Below are positions 7,831 through 16,008 of a DNA stretch of 64,000 nucleotides, in pieces. Position numbers and translations under genes: made by a program. The stretch lies in the NCBI RefSeq assembly GCF_014647255.1, contig NZ_BMOV01000002.1, positions 62,001 to 126,000 of the forward strand, in the 5' to 3' direction. Numbering within the stretch: the first letter of the stretch is position 1; each line of letters starts with the position of its first letter. Origin of the DNA: Iodidimonas muriae. Lineage in GTDB: Bacteria; Pseudomonadota; Alphaproteobacteria; Sphingomonadales; Rhodothalassiaceae. The notes under the pieces are model-generated. The model worked only from the letters and a program-made list of their open reading frames with translations, had not been told where the DNA came from and searched no databases.

Positions 7831-9306
7831 ATGCAAGAACACGGCACCAACCGACCCAGTGATCTGATCATCTTTGGCGGAACCGGTGATCTGGCCATGC
7901 GCATGCTGTTTCCATCCCTGTATTTTTTGGACAGTGATGGCCATTTGGCCGATGATGTCCGGATTATCGGGGCGGCCCGGTCTGATCTTGACCGCGACGG
8001 GTTTCTAGAAACGGTGCATGAGCGCCTAAAAAGCCATATCGCCGCAGACTATTATGATGAAGCCTTGTGGCAACGCTTTGCAAAGCGCATTGATTATTGC
8101 CCTGTGGATGCGGTGGAGGGCACCGGATTCGATAGCTTGGCCAAGGCGGTGCGTCTGGATGAAGGCGGCGAGCTGGTGTGTTATTTTTCCACAGCCCCGC
8201 GCTTTTATGGCGACATATGCACCCATCTCAAGGCCCATGGACTGGCCGGCAAAAACACCCGCGTCGTTTTGGAAAAACCCATTGGCCATGATCTTTTATC
8301 ATGCCGGGCGGTGAATGATGCGGTGGGAGCCGTGTTTGCAGAAGACCGCATTTACCGCATCGATCATTATCTTGGAAAAGAAACAGTCCAGAATTTGCTG
8401 GCTTTGCGCTTTGCCAATTCCCTGTTCGAGCCCCTTTGGAATGCCAATGGCATCGAGCAGGTCCAGATCACCATTTCCGAAACGGTGGGCGTGGAAGGGC
8501 GCTGGTCCTATTATAACGACTCAGGCGCTTTGCGCGATATGTTGCAAAACCACATGCTGCAGCTTTTGTGCCTTGTGGCAATGGAGCCGCCCAACACCCT
8601 TGATGCCGATGCGGTGCGCGATGAAAAGCTGAAAGTTTTGCGGTCTTTACGGCCCATCACCAAACAAGAGAACACGCTGAAGTCGGTGGCCGGTCAATAT
8701 ACGGCCGGCGCGGTCGGCGGTACGGCGGTTCCGGGCTATCTGGATGAAGCGCAAGAAGAAAGCCGCACGGAAACCTTTGTGGCCTTACGCGCCGATATCG
8801 ATAATTGGCGCTGGCGCGGTGTGCCTTTTTATCTGCGCACCGGAAAGCGGCTGCCTTATCGCTATAGCGAGATCTTTATCCAGTTCAAAGGGGTACCCCA
8901 TTCGATCTTCCCCGAAGAAAGCAATCTCACTTTAGATTCCAACAAGCTGGTAATCCGCTTGCAACCGGAAGAAAATATCAAGCTGTGCGTGATGAACAAG
9001 GTGCCGGGGCTGGGCCGTGACGGCATGAAGCTGCAAGAAGTGTCCTTGGATCTTTCCATGACCAAAGAGGCGCGCACCCGCCGTCGCCGCATCGCTTATG
9101 AGCGCTTATTGCTGGATGTACTGAACGCCAATTCCACCCTGTTTGTGCGCCGCGATGAAACCGAAGCGGCCTGGGCGTGGGTGGACGGCATTTCCAAAGG
9201 ATGGCGGGATCTGGATTTGAAGCCCAAGCCTTATTCCGCCGGAACATGGGGGCCTGCCGCTTCGGTGGCGCTCACCGAACGATATGGGCATAGCTGGCAT
9301 GATTGA
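7831..9306 (+). CDS. zwf: Glucose-6-phosphate 1-dehydrogenase
   Basis: The product is 491 residues, normal for the family. It oxidises glucose 6-phosphate to 6-phosphogluconolactone, the entry step of the Entner-Doudoroff pathway. The nucleotide-binding loop FGGTGDLA lies near residues 15-22. EKPIGHD and the active-site signature RIDHYLGKE (about 176-184) are intact. The ATG at 7831 has a GGGATAG sequence 4 bases upstream, while an in-frame ATG at 7816 is the alternative start. It overlaps pgl by 8 bp and begins a pgl-edd-eda cluster. The LacI-type operator lies about 115 bp upstream. Confidence 0.97.
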   Translation: MQEHGTNRPSDLIIFGGTGDLAMRMLFPSLYFLDSDGHLADDVRIIGAARSDLDRDGFLETVHERLKSHIAADYYDEALWQRFAKRIDYCPVDAVEGTGFDSLAKAVRLDEGGELVCYFSTAPRFYGDICTHLKAHGLAGKNTRVVLEKPIGHDLLSCRAVNDAVGAVFAEDRIYRIDHYLGKETVQNLLALRFANSLFEPLWNANGIEQVQITISETVGVEGRWSYYNDSGALRDMLQNHMLQLLCLVAMEPPNTLDADAVRDEKLKVLRSLRPITKQENTLKSVAGQYTAGAVGGTAVPGYLDEAQEESRTETFVALRADIDNWRWRGVPFYLRTGKRLPYRYSEIFIQFKGVPHSIFPEESNLTLDSNKLVIRLQPEENIKLCVMNKVPGLGRDGMKLQEVSLDLSMTKEARTRRRRIAYERLLLDVLNANSTLFVRRDETEAAWAWVDGISKGWRDLDLKPKPYSAGTWGPAASVALTERYGHSWHD

Positions 9307-10012
9307 ACCATTATTTGTCGAATATCCCGATGCCGAAGCCATGGCCGACAGCCTGGCCGGACATATGGCTTTAACCTTGGCGGAAGCCACCGAGGCACGG
9401 GACATTGCCGGGCTGATCGTTTCCGGCGGCTCCACCCCCAAAGCCCTGTTTCAGCGCTTGGCGAAGCGCAAACTGGATTGGGAAAAGATCTGCATCACTT
9501 TGGCCGATGACCGCTGGGTGGATGCGGACCATCCGGCCAGCAATGAAAAACTGGTGCATGAAAGCTTGCTTGTCGATGATGCGAAAAAAGCCTCGTTCAT
9601 CAGCCTCAAAACTCCGGCCAAAACAGCGGTGGAAGGGGCGCCAGATGTTCAAAAACGCTTGATGGATTTTCCATGGGCTGCGGATCTGGTTCTTTTGGGC
9701 ATGGGCGAAGATGGGCATACCGCTTCGCTCTTTCCCGGAGCCGAGGCGCTAAACGCTGTCTTGTCCCCTGAAGGGACGGATTTGTGCCTTGGATTGACAC
9801 CGAAAATCCTGCCAAAAGATGCCCCCTTCGAGCGCATGACCCTGACCTTGCCCGCGCTTTTGGATTCGGCCCGGATCATTTTGATGCTAAAAGGCGCCGG
9901 CAAGCGTCATGTCTATGATCGGGCAATGGCGGGAACGGATATCTATGAAATGCCCATCCGCGCGATCTTGCAACAACATGAGGTGCCGGTTGAGGTCCAC
10001 TGGGCCCCTTGA
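9299..10012 (+). CDS. pgl: 6-phosphogluconolactonase
   Basis: This 237-residue DevB/SOL-type lactonase hydrolyses 6-phosphogluconolactone to 6-phosphogluconate. Family motifs include GLIVSGGSTPKALF, TLADDRWV, SNEKLV and GMGEDGHTASLFPGAE, which carries the catalytic His region. The ATG at 9299 overlaps the zwf stop by 8 bp, suggesting translational coupling. An ATG at 9284 gives five extra residues, and neither start has a clear ribosome-binding site. Confidence 0.95.
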   Translation: MIEPLFVEYPDAEAMADSLAGHMALTLAEATEARDIAGLIVSGGSTPKALFQRLAKRKLDWEKICITLADDRWVDADHPASNEKLVHESLLVDDAKKASFISLKTPAKTAVEGAPDVQKRLMDFPWAADLVLLGMGEDGHTASLFPGAEALNAVLSPEGTDLCLGLTPKILPKDAPFERMTLTLPALLDSARIILMLKGAGKRHVYDRAMAGTDIYEMPIRAILQQHEVPVEVHWAP

Positions 10013-10076
10013 CCTTTCCCCATGGGAGTGCCCCCTATTGGTCGGGTCTGAACAAACGAAACAGCAAGGGGTCGAT

Positions 10077-10694
10077 ATGCGGAAATTCTGGTCGGCGGCA
10101 CTTATATATCTGGGCATTTCTGGCATAAGCCTGATGACAGCCAATGCACAGGAAACGGCGGAGCCTTTGCCCCCATCCGTGGCCAATCAGGATGCCGAAA
10201 CGGAGACGAACCCTTTGGAGCCCATTGCCGAAACCCAATGGCCGCAGATTTTTCCGCCTTTGAATGTGCTGATCACACCGCGGCGGGACCGGGTTGAACC
10301 GGAAAACGATACCGCACAGGACGGCCCTGCCGAATGGGCACAGATACCCCTTGCCAATGGCCGGACAGGCGATCTGTTGGGGTTTTTGAATGCACAGATC
10401 GATCATAAAGCCGATTGGCAGGCGGATGAAACATTCATCGCCGCCCAAAAAGCCTTGCGGTTGGACGAAAAAGCGCCCGATACCCGTCAGGCTTTGGTGG
10501 AGCGGGCCAATATGGCCGTCATCATGGGCGGCGGATTTTTGCATATGAGCATGGCACAGATCTTTGTGAATTTCGGCTTCGAGCCCGATGGAACACGGCC
10601 CAAGCCCAACCCATATGGGGTCCTTTCACCCATTGATCCCGTCACATGCCATGAAGGCGGTATTTCGTGCCGCCAATCAACCATACCGAATTAA
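10077..10694 (+). CDS. Secreted protein of unknown function inside the Entner-Doudoroff operon
   Basis: This 205-residue protein starts at an ATG behind an AAGGGG site. It has a signal peptide (about 1-25, ending ANAQ-ET), followed by an acidic Pro/Glu-rich linker to about residue 65. The remaining part is predicted helical, with [34 protein letters not shown] and the phrase [14 protein letters not shown]. The only cysteines lie near the C terminus ([10 protein letters not shown]). I recognise no family. It sits 65 bp after pgl and 32 bp before edd on the same strand, so it should be co-expressed with cytoplasmic sugar enzymes although it is exported. Confidence 0.65.
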   Translation: MRKFWSAALIYLGISGISLMTANAQETAEPLPPSVANQDAETETNPLEPIAETQWPQIFPPLNVLITPRRDRVEPENDTAQDGPAEWAQIPLANGRTGDLLGFLNAQIDHKADWQADETFIAAQKALRLDEKAPDTRQALVERANMAVIMGGGFLHMSMAQIFVNFGFEPDGTRPKPNPYGVLSPIDPVTCHEGGISCRQSTIPN

Positions 10695-10726
10695 GCCTAT
10701 TTGCCAGAGAAATGAGGAGACACAGG

Positions 10727-12535
10727 ATGCATCCCACACTGTCCGAAGTGACCACCCGCATCCGCGAGCGCAGCACCCAAAGCCGCGCCGATTATCTTGA
10801 GCGCATAGAGGCCGCGCACCGCGAGGGCCCCAATCGCAGCACCTTGTCTTGCGGCAATCTGGCCCATGGCTTTGCCGCAGCGGAAGGCGACAAGCCCAGC
10901 TTGCGCGGCGAACGGGCGCCCAATATCGCCATTGTGTCTGCCTATAATGATATGCTGTCGGCCCATCAGCCCTATCAACGCTTTCCCAATCTGATCAAAT
11001 TGGCCGCCCGCGAGGCCGGTGCCACGGCACAGTTCGCAGGGGGTGTCCCCGCGATGTGCGATGGCGTTACCCAAGGCCAGGACGGCATGGACCTGTCGCT
11101 GTTTTCCCGCGATGTGATTGCACAGGCCACCGCCATCGCCCTGTCGCACAATATGTTCGATGCGGTGCTGGCACTGGGCATTTGCGACAAGATCGTGCCG
11201 GGCTTGATGATCGGCGCCCTGAGCTTTGGCCATCTGCCCGCTATTTTCGTGCCGGGCGGCCCCATGCCATCGGGCCTGCCCAATGATGAAAAAGCCCGTG
11301 TGCGCGCCCTTTTTGCCCAAGGCAAGGTGGGCCGCGAAGAGCTGTTGGACGCCGAAGCCAAATCCTATCACAGCCCCGGCACCTGCACATTTTATGGCAC
11401 GGCCAATTCCAATCAGATGATGATGGAAATGATGGGCGTACATCTGCCCGGTGCGGCTTTTGTGCATCCCAATACCAAATTGCGCGATGCTTTAACGGCC
11501 TATGCAGCAAAACGTGCCGCCGCCATCACCGGCCTTGGCAATGCCCATACGCCTTTGGGGCGTCTGATTGATGAACGCGCCATCGTCAATGCCATGGTGG
11601 GGCTGATGGCCACCGGTGGGTCCACCAATCATACATTGCATCTGGTGGCCATTGCCAAAGCGGCGGGCATAAAGATCAACTGGACGGATTTTTCCGATCT
11701 ATCGGATATTGTGCCTCTTTTGACACGCATCTACCCCAATGGTTCGGCGGATGTGAATCATTTCCACGCAGCGGGCGGGATCGGCTTTCTAATCCGCGAA
11801 CTGACGAATGCCGGGCTTTTGCACGGCGATATTCAAACCATATATGGCGTCCCCCTATCCCAGCATGCGGTGGAGCCGGGATTGGAAGACGATCGCTTGG
11901 TCTGGCGGCCTTCTCCGCAAAAAAGCGGGGACGAAGATGTGCTGCGCGGCGTGGACAATCCCTTCTCTGCCACCGGTGGTCTGAAGCTTTTAGAAGGCAA
12001 TCTGGGCCGCAGCGTGATCAAGATATCGGCGGTGAAGCCCGAACATCGGGTGGTGGAAGCACCGGCACGGGTGTTTCATCATCAAAGCGAACTGGTCGAA
12101 GCCTTCAAAGCCGGAGAGTTGAACCGGGATGTGGTGGCCGTGGTGCGCTTCCAGGGGCCACGCAGCAACGGAATGCCGGAATTGCACAAGCTGACCCCCA
12201 GCCTGGGCGTTTTGCAAGAACGTGGCCATAAGGTGGCCCTGATCACCGACGGGCGCATGTCGGGCGCATCGGGCAAGGTGCCTGCGGCCATTCACCTGAC
12301 CCCGGAAGCGGTGGATGGAGGGCCGATATCGCGCATCCGCAATGGCGATATCATCCGGCTGGATGCGGACGCCGGAACATTGAATGTGCTGCTTGAGGAT
12401 GCAGACTTCGCCGCCCGCACGCCGGAGCAGGCGGATATATCCTCCTACCACTTTGGCATGGGCCGCGAACTGTTCGCATCCGCACGCCAGGCCGTTTCCA
12501 AAGCCGAAGAGGGTGCCTCTTTCATTCTGGGATAA
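10727..12535 (+). CDS. edd: Phosphogluconate dehydratase
   Basis: This 602-residue IlvD/Edd-family [4Fe-4S] dehydratase converts 6-phosphogluconate to 2-keto-3-deoxy-6-phosphogluconate. [16 protein letters not shown] and [13 protein letters not shown] contain conserved cluster-ligand cysteines. [32 protein letters not shown] and [18 protein letters not shown] are strongly conserved. Length and terminal regions match Edd rather than IlvD. The start at 10727 is fixed by GAGGAGA seven bases upstream. eda follows after 27 bp. Confidence 0.97.
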   Translation: MHPTLSEVTTRIRERSTQSRADYLERIEAAHREGPNRSTLSCGNLAHGFAAAEGDKPSLRGERAPNIAIVSAYNDMLSAHQPYQRFPNLIKLAAREAGATAQFAGGVPAMCDGVTQGQDGMDLSLFSRDVIAQATAIALSHNMFDAVLALGICDKIVPGLMIGALSFGHLPAIFVPGGPMPSGLPNDEKARVRALFAQGKVGREELLDAEAKSYHSPGTCTFYGTANSNQMMMEMMGVHLPGAAFVHPNTKLRDALTAYAAKRAAAITGLGNAHTPLGRLIDERAIVNAMVGLMATGGSTNHTLHLVAIAKAAGIKINWTDFSDLSDIVPLLTRIYPNGSADVNHFHAAGGIGFLIRELTNAGLLHGDIQTIYGVPLSQHAVEPGLEDDRLVWRPSPQKSGDEDVLRGVDNPFSATGGLKLLEGNLGRSVIKISAVKPEHRVVEAPARVFHHQSELVEAFKAGELNRDVVAVVRFQGPRSNGMPELHKLTPSLGVLQERGHKVALITDGRMSGASGKVPAAIHLTPEAVDGGPISRIRNGDIIRLDADAGTLNVLLEDADFAARTPEQADISSYHFGMGRELFASARQAVSKAEEGASFILG

Positions 12536-12562
12536 AAGGTTCATCATCAAGGAACACTGCAT

Positions 12563-13207
12563 ATGACACAGGCCATCCACACAATCATGACCACCGCACC
12601 GGTGATCCCGGTTCTGGCAATCGACCATATCGAGCACGCCGTCCCTTTGGCGCAGGCCTTGGTGGCCGGTGGCTTGCGGGTTCTTGAAATTACCCTGCGT
12701 ACAGACGCTGCAATCCCAGCCATCGAAGCCATGGCACAACAGGTGCCCGGTGCCATTGTGGGGGCGGGCACCATCCGCACACCGGACGATCTGAAACGGG
12801 TAGAACAAGCGGGCGCGCGCTTCGCCGTAAGCCCCGGCCTGACCGACGCCGTGGCAAAAGCCGCACAGACCAGCACGGTGCCTTTGCTGCCCGGTGTGGC
12901 CACCGCATCAGAAGTCATGCGTGCCAATGACCATGGCTTTGACCATTTGAAGTTCTTCCCTGCCGAATCCTCGGGCGGTGTGGCGGCTATCAAGAATTTC
13001 TCCGGCCCCTTTCCCAATGTGTTTTTCTGCCCCACCGGCGGGATCAATGCCACTAAGGCGCGGGATTATCTAAACCTTGCCAATGTGTTATGCGTGGGCG
13101 GCAGTTGGGTGGCACCCAAAAACGCGGTGCAGCATGAAAGCTGGGCAGAGATCGAGCGGCTGTCCAAAGATGCCTTTCACAATGCAGCGGGGCCAGCAGC
13201 CGGCTAA
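12563..13207 (+). CDS. eda: KDPG aldolase (2-dehydro-3-deoxyphosphogluconate aldolase)
   Basis: This 214-residue class I aldolase cleaves KDPG to pyruvate and glyceraldehyde 3-phosphate. VLEITLRTDAA carries the catalytic Glu, and GHDHLKFFPAE-type sequence (here FDHLKFFPAE, about residue 133) carries the Schiff-base lysine. CPTGGI is the phosphate-binding turn. An AAGGAA ribosome-binding site precedes the ATG. It is the last gene of the Entner-Doudoroff cluster, and no glucokinase gene accompanies it. Confidence 0.97.
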   Translation: MTQAIHTIMTTAPVIPVLAIDHIEHAVPLAQALVAGGLRVLEITLRTDAAIPAIEAMAQQVPGAIVGAGTIRTPDDLKRVEQAGARFAVSPGLTDAVAKAAQTSTVPLLPGVATASEVMRANDHGFDHLKFFPAESSGGVAAIKNFSGPFPNVFFCPTGGINATKARDYLNLANVLCVGGSWVAPKNAVQHESWAEIERLSKDAFHNAAGPAAG

Positions 13208-13236
13208 AGCCTTTCTGACCGCCTGAAAGAGCGTTT

Positions 13237-13258
13237 TGTTACGTAACATTTTGCAAAA
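13237..13258. promoter_or_regulatory. Two tandem palindromes upstream of the TonB receptor operator
   Basis: TGTTACGTAACA (13237-13248) and TTTTGCAAAA (13249-13258) are adjacent perfect palindromes ending 6 bp before the 16-bp LacI-type operator. The first has a central CG like LacI-family sites but a different half-site, so a second regulator may bind here. Confidence 0.45.
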
Positions 13259-13264
13259 CCATTA

Positions 13265-13280
13265 TTGCAATCGATTGCAA
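13265..13280. promoter_or_regulatory. LacI-type operator before the TonB-dependent receptor
   Basis: TTGCAATCGATTGCAA is an exact second copy of the palindrome at 7701-7716. It lies 140 bp upstream of the receptor start in the eda-receptor gap. A given 16-mer is expected about 0.00002 times by chance in 64 kb, so the repetition is meaningful. Confidence 0.8.
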
Positions 13281-13419
13281 AATCTTTTACCGTCCTCGCG
13301 ATCATATGGATGGGGTGCGCCATTTATGGCGGAAACACAAAGCGCCTGATCCAAACTGGCGGCCATTAAATTCCACAGAGATGCCATGGCCTGCCGCATC
13401 ATTTTGGGGAGAGAATCCA

Positions 13420-15891
13420 ATGAAACAAGCAACACGCTTTGGTTTAATGCTATCGGTGGCCACTGCAGCCTTTGCCGCATCACCTGCTGTTTCGCAGGTT
13501 GAAAACGGGGATGCCGACGAGGCTTCCACAAATGCCGGAATGCTTGAGGAAATCATCATCACCGCCGTGCCCATCAGCGGCACAAAAATGACCACCAGCG
13601 TTTCCACCAGTTCTTTAAGCGCCGAAGAAATCCGTAATTTTGCACCGCGCTCCACCGCCGAGATTTTCCGCAATATTCCCGGTATCCGCTCTGAAAGCTC
13701 TGGCGGGGGCGGCAATGCCAATATCGCCGTGCGTGGCCTGCCCATTTCCACGGGTGGCGCGAAATTCCTTTCGCTGCAAGAAGATGGCCTGCCGGTTTTG
13801 CAATTTGGCGACATCGCTTTTGGCAATGCGGATAATTTCCTGCGCGCCGACAGCACCATTTCGCAAATTCAAGCGGTGCGCGGTGGCTCGGCCTCCACAT
13901 TTGCGCAGAACTCCCCCGGTGGCGTGATCAATATGATCAGCAAAACCGGCGCACAGGAAGGCGGCAGCATCGGCATCACGCGAGGCATCGGCTTTGACCG
14001 CACCCAGCTTGATTTCGAATATGGCGGCCCCCTTGCCGACGATCTGAGCTTTCATGTGGGTGGCTTTTATCGCACCGGCGAAGGCACCCGCAACACCGGC
14101 TTCAATGGCGATGATGGCGGGCAGATCAAAGCCAATATCACCAAGGATTTTGAAAATGGCTATGTGCGGCTTTATTTCAAACATCTGAATGACCGGGAAA
14201 CCACCTTCCTGCCCATGCCGCTTTTGGCCACCGGCACCAATGAAAATCCGAAATTCCGCTCGGTGGAAGGGTTCGACGCCAAATCCGACACTCCCCATTC
14301 CCCCTTCTTGTTGTCGGGCCTTGGCCTTGACGGCGAAAACAACCGCCGCCGCCTTGATCTTGATGATGGCATCCGCGCCCTGAGCACCGCCATCGGCATC
14401 GAGTTCGAATTCGATCTGGCCGATGATTGGCGGATCAGCAATCGCGGCCGCTATTCCGAAAATTCCGGCGGTTTCGTTGCGCCCTTCCCGGCCAGTGTGG
14501 CCAGTGCATCGTCCTTGGCCGAACAAATCGGCGGAGCCGGGGCAACCCTTGGCTATGCCAATGGCCCAAGCGGTGGTCAGGCCATCGCCAATCCCGCAGC
14601 GCTCAATGGCAATGGCTTGGCCATGTCCGTGGCGTTGTTCGATGTGGATGTGAATGATTTCGACAATTTCGCCAACGATCTGAAACTCGCCAAATCCTTT
14701 GAAATGGGCGATATGGGCGATGTGGATGTGACATTCGGCTATTATAAAGCCTCGCAAAACATCAATATGGACTGGGTGTGGAACTCGTTCCTGATGGAAG
14801 TGAAGGGCAAGGATGCCGCCCTTTTGGATGTGTTTGACGCCAATGGCCAAAAACAGACCCTGAACGGCCTGTTCCAGTTTGGTGATCCCTTTGGCGGCTG
14901 CTGTACCCGCAATTACAATGCCGATTATGATACCGATGCCCCTTATGCCTCTGTATCATGGATCACCGGCGATCTTAGCCTTGATGCCAGCCTGCGCTAC
15001 ACCTTCGGTGATGTTTCAGGCAGCTTTGCAGGCACCATTCAGGCCCCCTTTGATGTCACCGGCGACGGCGTGATCGAAGGGCCGGAACAAAATGTCAATC
15101 TGGTGGATCTGGCCAATCCTTCGCCCGTTGATTACACATATGATTATGCCTCTTACACCTTTGGGGCCAATTATCTGTTGAGCGACGATCTGGCCGTTTT
15201 TGCCCGCTATAGCCGGGGTGGCAGCGCCAATGCAGACCGTTTGCTGTTTGGCCCTGCCATTGCCGCCGATGGCTCTTTGGTGGATGAAGACGCCGCTGTG
15301 GATATCGTCAAACAAACCGAAGCCGGTGTGAAACTGCGGACCGGCGGGCTTAATCTGTTCGGCACATTCTTCTATGCCAAAACCGAAGAACAGAATTTCG
15401 AAATCACCAGCCTCACCTTCATCGACCGCAAATACCGCGCCTATGGCTTCGAGCTTGAAGGGGCCTATTCCTATGGTCCGTTCGATATCACCGCCGGGCT
15501 GACATGGACCGATGCGGATATTGTGGAAGACAATCTGTCGCCGGATCTGGTGGGCAACACGCCGCGCCGGCAAGCGGACCTGATTTATCAAGTGACGCCA
15601 TCCTACACGGATTATGGCTTCACCATCGGGGCCAATATCATCGGCACCACCAGCTCCTTTGCCCAATTCAACAACGAGCTGAAACTGCCCGGCTATACGC
15701 AGGTGAATCTCTTTGCCAATTACGAGATTCTGTCCGGTCTGGTGTTGTCGGCCGATGTGAACAATCTGTTCGATACGCTGGGCGTTACCGAAGCGGAAGA
15801 AGGCTCTATCCTGCCCAATTCCGATGCGGTGATCCGGGCGCGCGCCATCAATGGCCGGACGGCTTCTGTCACATTGCGCTATAGCTTCTGA
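13420..15891 (+). CDS. TonB-dependent outer-membrane receptor, probable sucrose uptake
   Basis: This 823-residue receptor has a signal peptide (about 1-25, ending AVSQ) and a TonB-box-like EEIIITA (about 43-49). A plug domain follows to about residue 180, with EIFRNIPGIRSES and GLPISTGGAKFLSLQEDGLPV. The 22-strand-type barrel ends in the aromatic-terminated LRYSF. Start chosen at the ATG with GGGGAGA upstream. Placement between eda and an amylosucrase-type gene, plus the operator, points to transport of sucrose or a related glucoside across the outer membrane, as in Xanthomonas sux loci. The substrate is inferred from context only. Confidence 0.92.
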   Translation: MKQATRFGLMLSVATAAFAASPAVSQVENGDADEASTNAGMLEEIIITAVPISGTKMTTSVSTSSLSAEEIRNFAPRSTAEIFRNIPGIRSESSGGGGNANIAVRGLPISTGGAKFLSLQEDGLPVLQFGDIAFGNADNFLRADSTISQIQAVRGGSASTFAQNSPGGVINMISKTGAQEGGSIGITRGIGFDRTQLDFEYGGPLADDLSFHVGGFYRTGEGTRNTGFNGDDGGQIKANITKDFENGYVRLYFKHLNDRETTFLPMPLLATGTNENPKFRSVEGFDAKSDTPHSPFLLSGLGLDGENNRRRLDLDDGIRALSTAIGIEFEFDLADDWRISNRGRYSENSGGFVAPFPASVASASSLAEQIGGAGATLGYANGPSGGQAIANPAALNGNGLAMSVALFDVDVNDFDNFANDLKLAKSFEMGDMGDVDVTFGYYKASQNINMDWVWNSFLMEVKGKDAALLDVFDANGQKQTLNGLFQFGDPFGGCCTRNYNADYDTDAPYASVSWITGDLSLDASLRYTFGDVSGSFAGTIQAPFDVTGDGVIEGPEQNVNLVDLANPSPVDYTYDYASYTFGANYLLSDDLAVFARYSRGGSANADRLLFGPAIAADGSLVDEDAAVDIVKQTEAGVKLRTGGLNLFGTFFYAKTEEQNFEITSLTFIDRKYRAYGFELEGAYSYGPFDITAGLTWTDADIVEDNLSPDLVGNTPRRQADLIYQVTPSYTDYGFTIGANIIGTTSSFAQFNNELKLPGYTQVNLFANYEILSGLVLSADVNNLFDTLGVTEAEEGSILPNSDAVIRARAINGRTASVTLRYSF

Positions 15892-15912
15892 TCTTTAACG
15901 TAAACCCTTAAC

Positions 15913-15955
15913 GCACCCGCTTGGGACGGCTTTAAAAGCCATCCCGGGCGGGTGC
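15913..15955 (+). terminator. Long GC-rich hairpin between receptor and amylosucrase genes
   Basis: GCACCCGC (15913-15920) pairs with GCGGGTGC (15948-15955), and the stem continues inward through TGGGACGGCT/AAGCCATCCC with few mismatches. No T-tract follows. It may be a partial terminator or an RNA-stability element that lowers or separates expression of the downstream enzyme genes. Confidence 0.5.
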
Positions 15956-16008
15956 GCCCAACGGTTCCGTGCGGCCATATGCGCTGCCATTTGATGCAGG
16001 ATCGGACT

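Noticed and set aside
13615-14850. Open frame of 411 codons on the minus strand
   Set aside because: It is antisense to the TonB-dependent receptor and has repetitive Ile/Gly/His-rich composition typical of a reverse-strand shadow.
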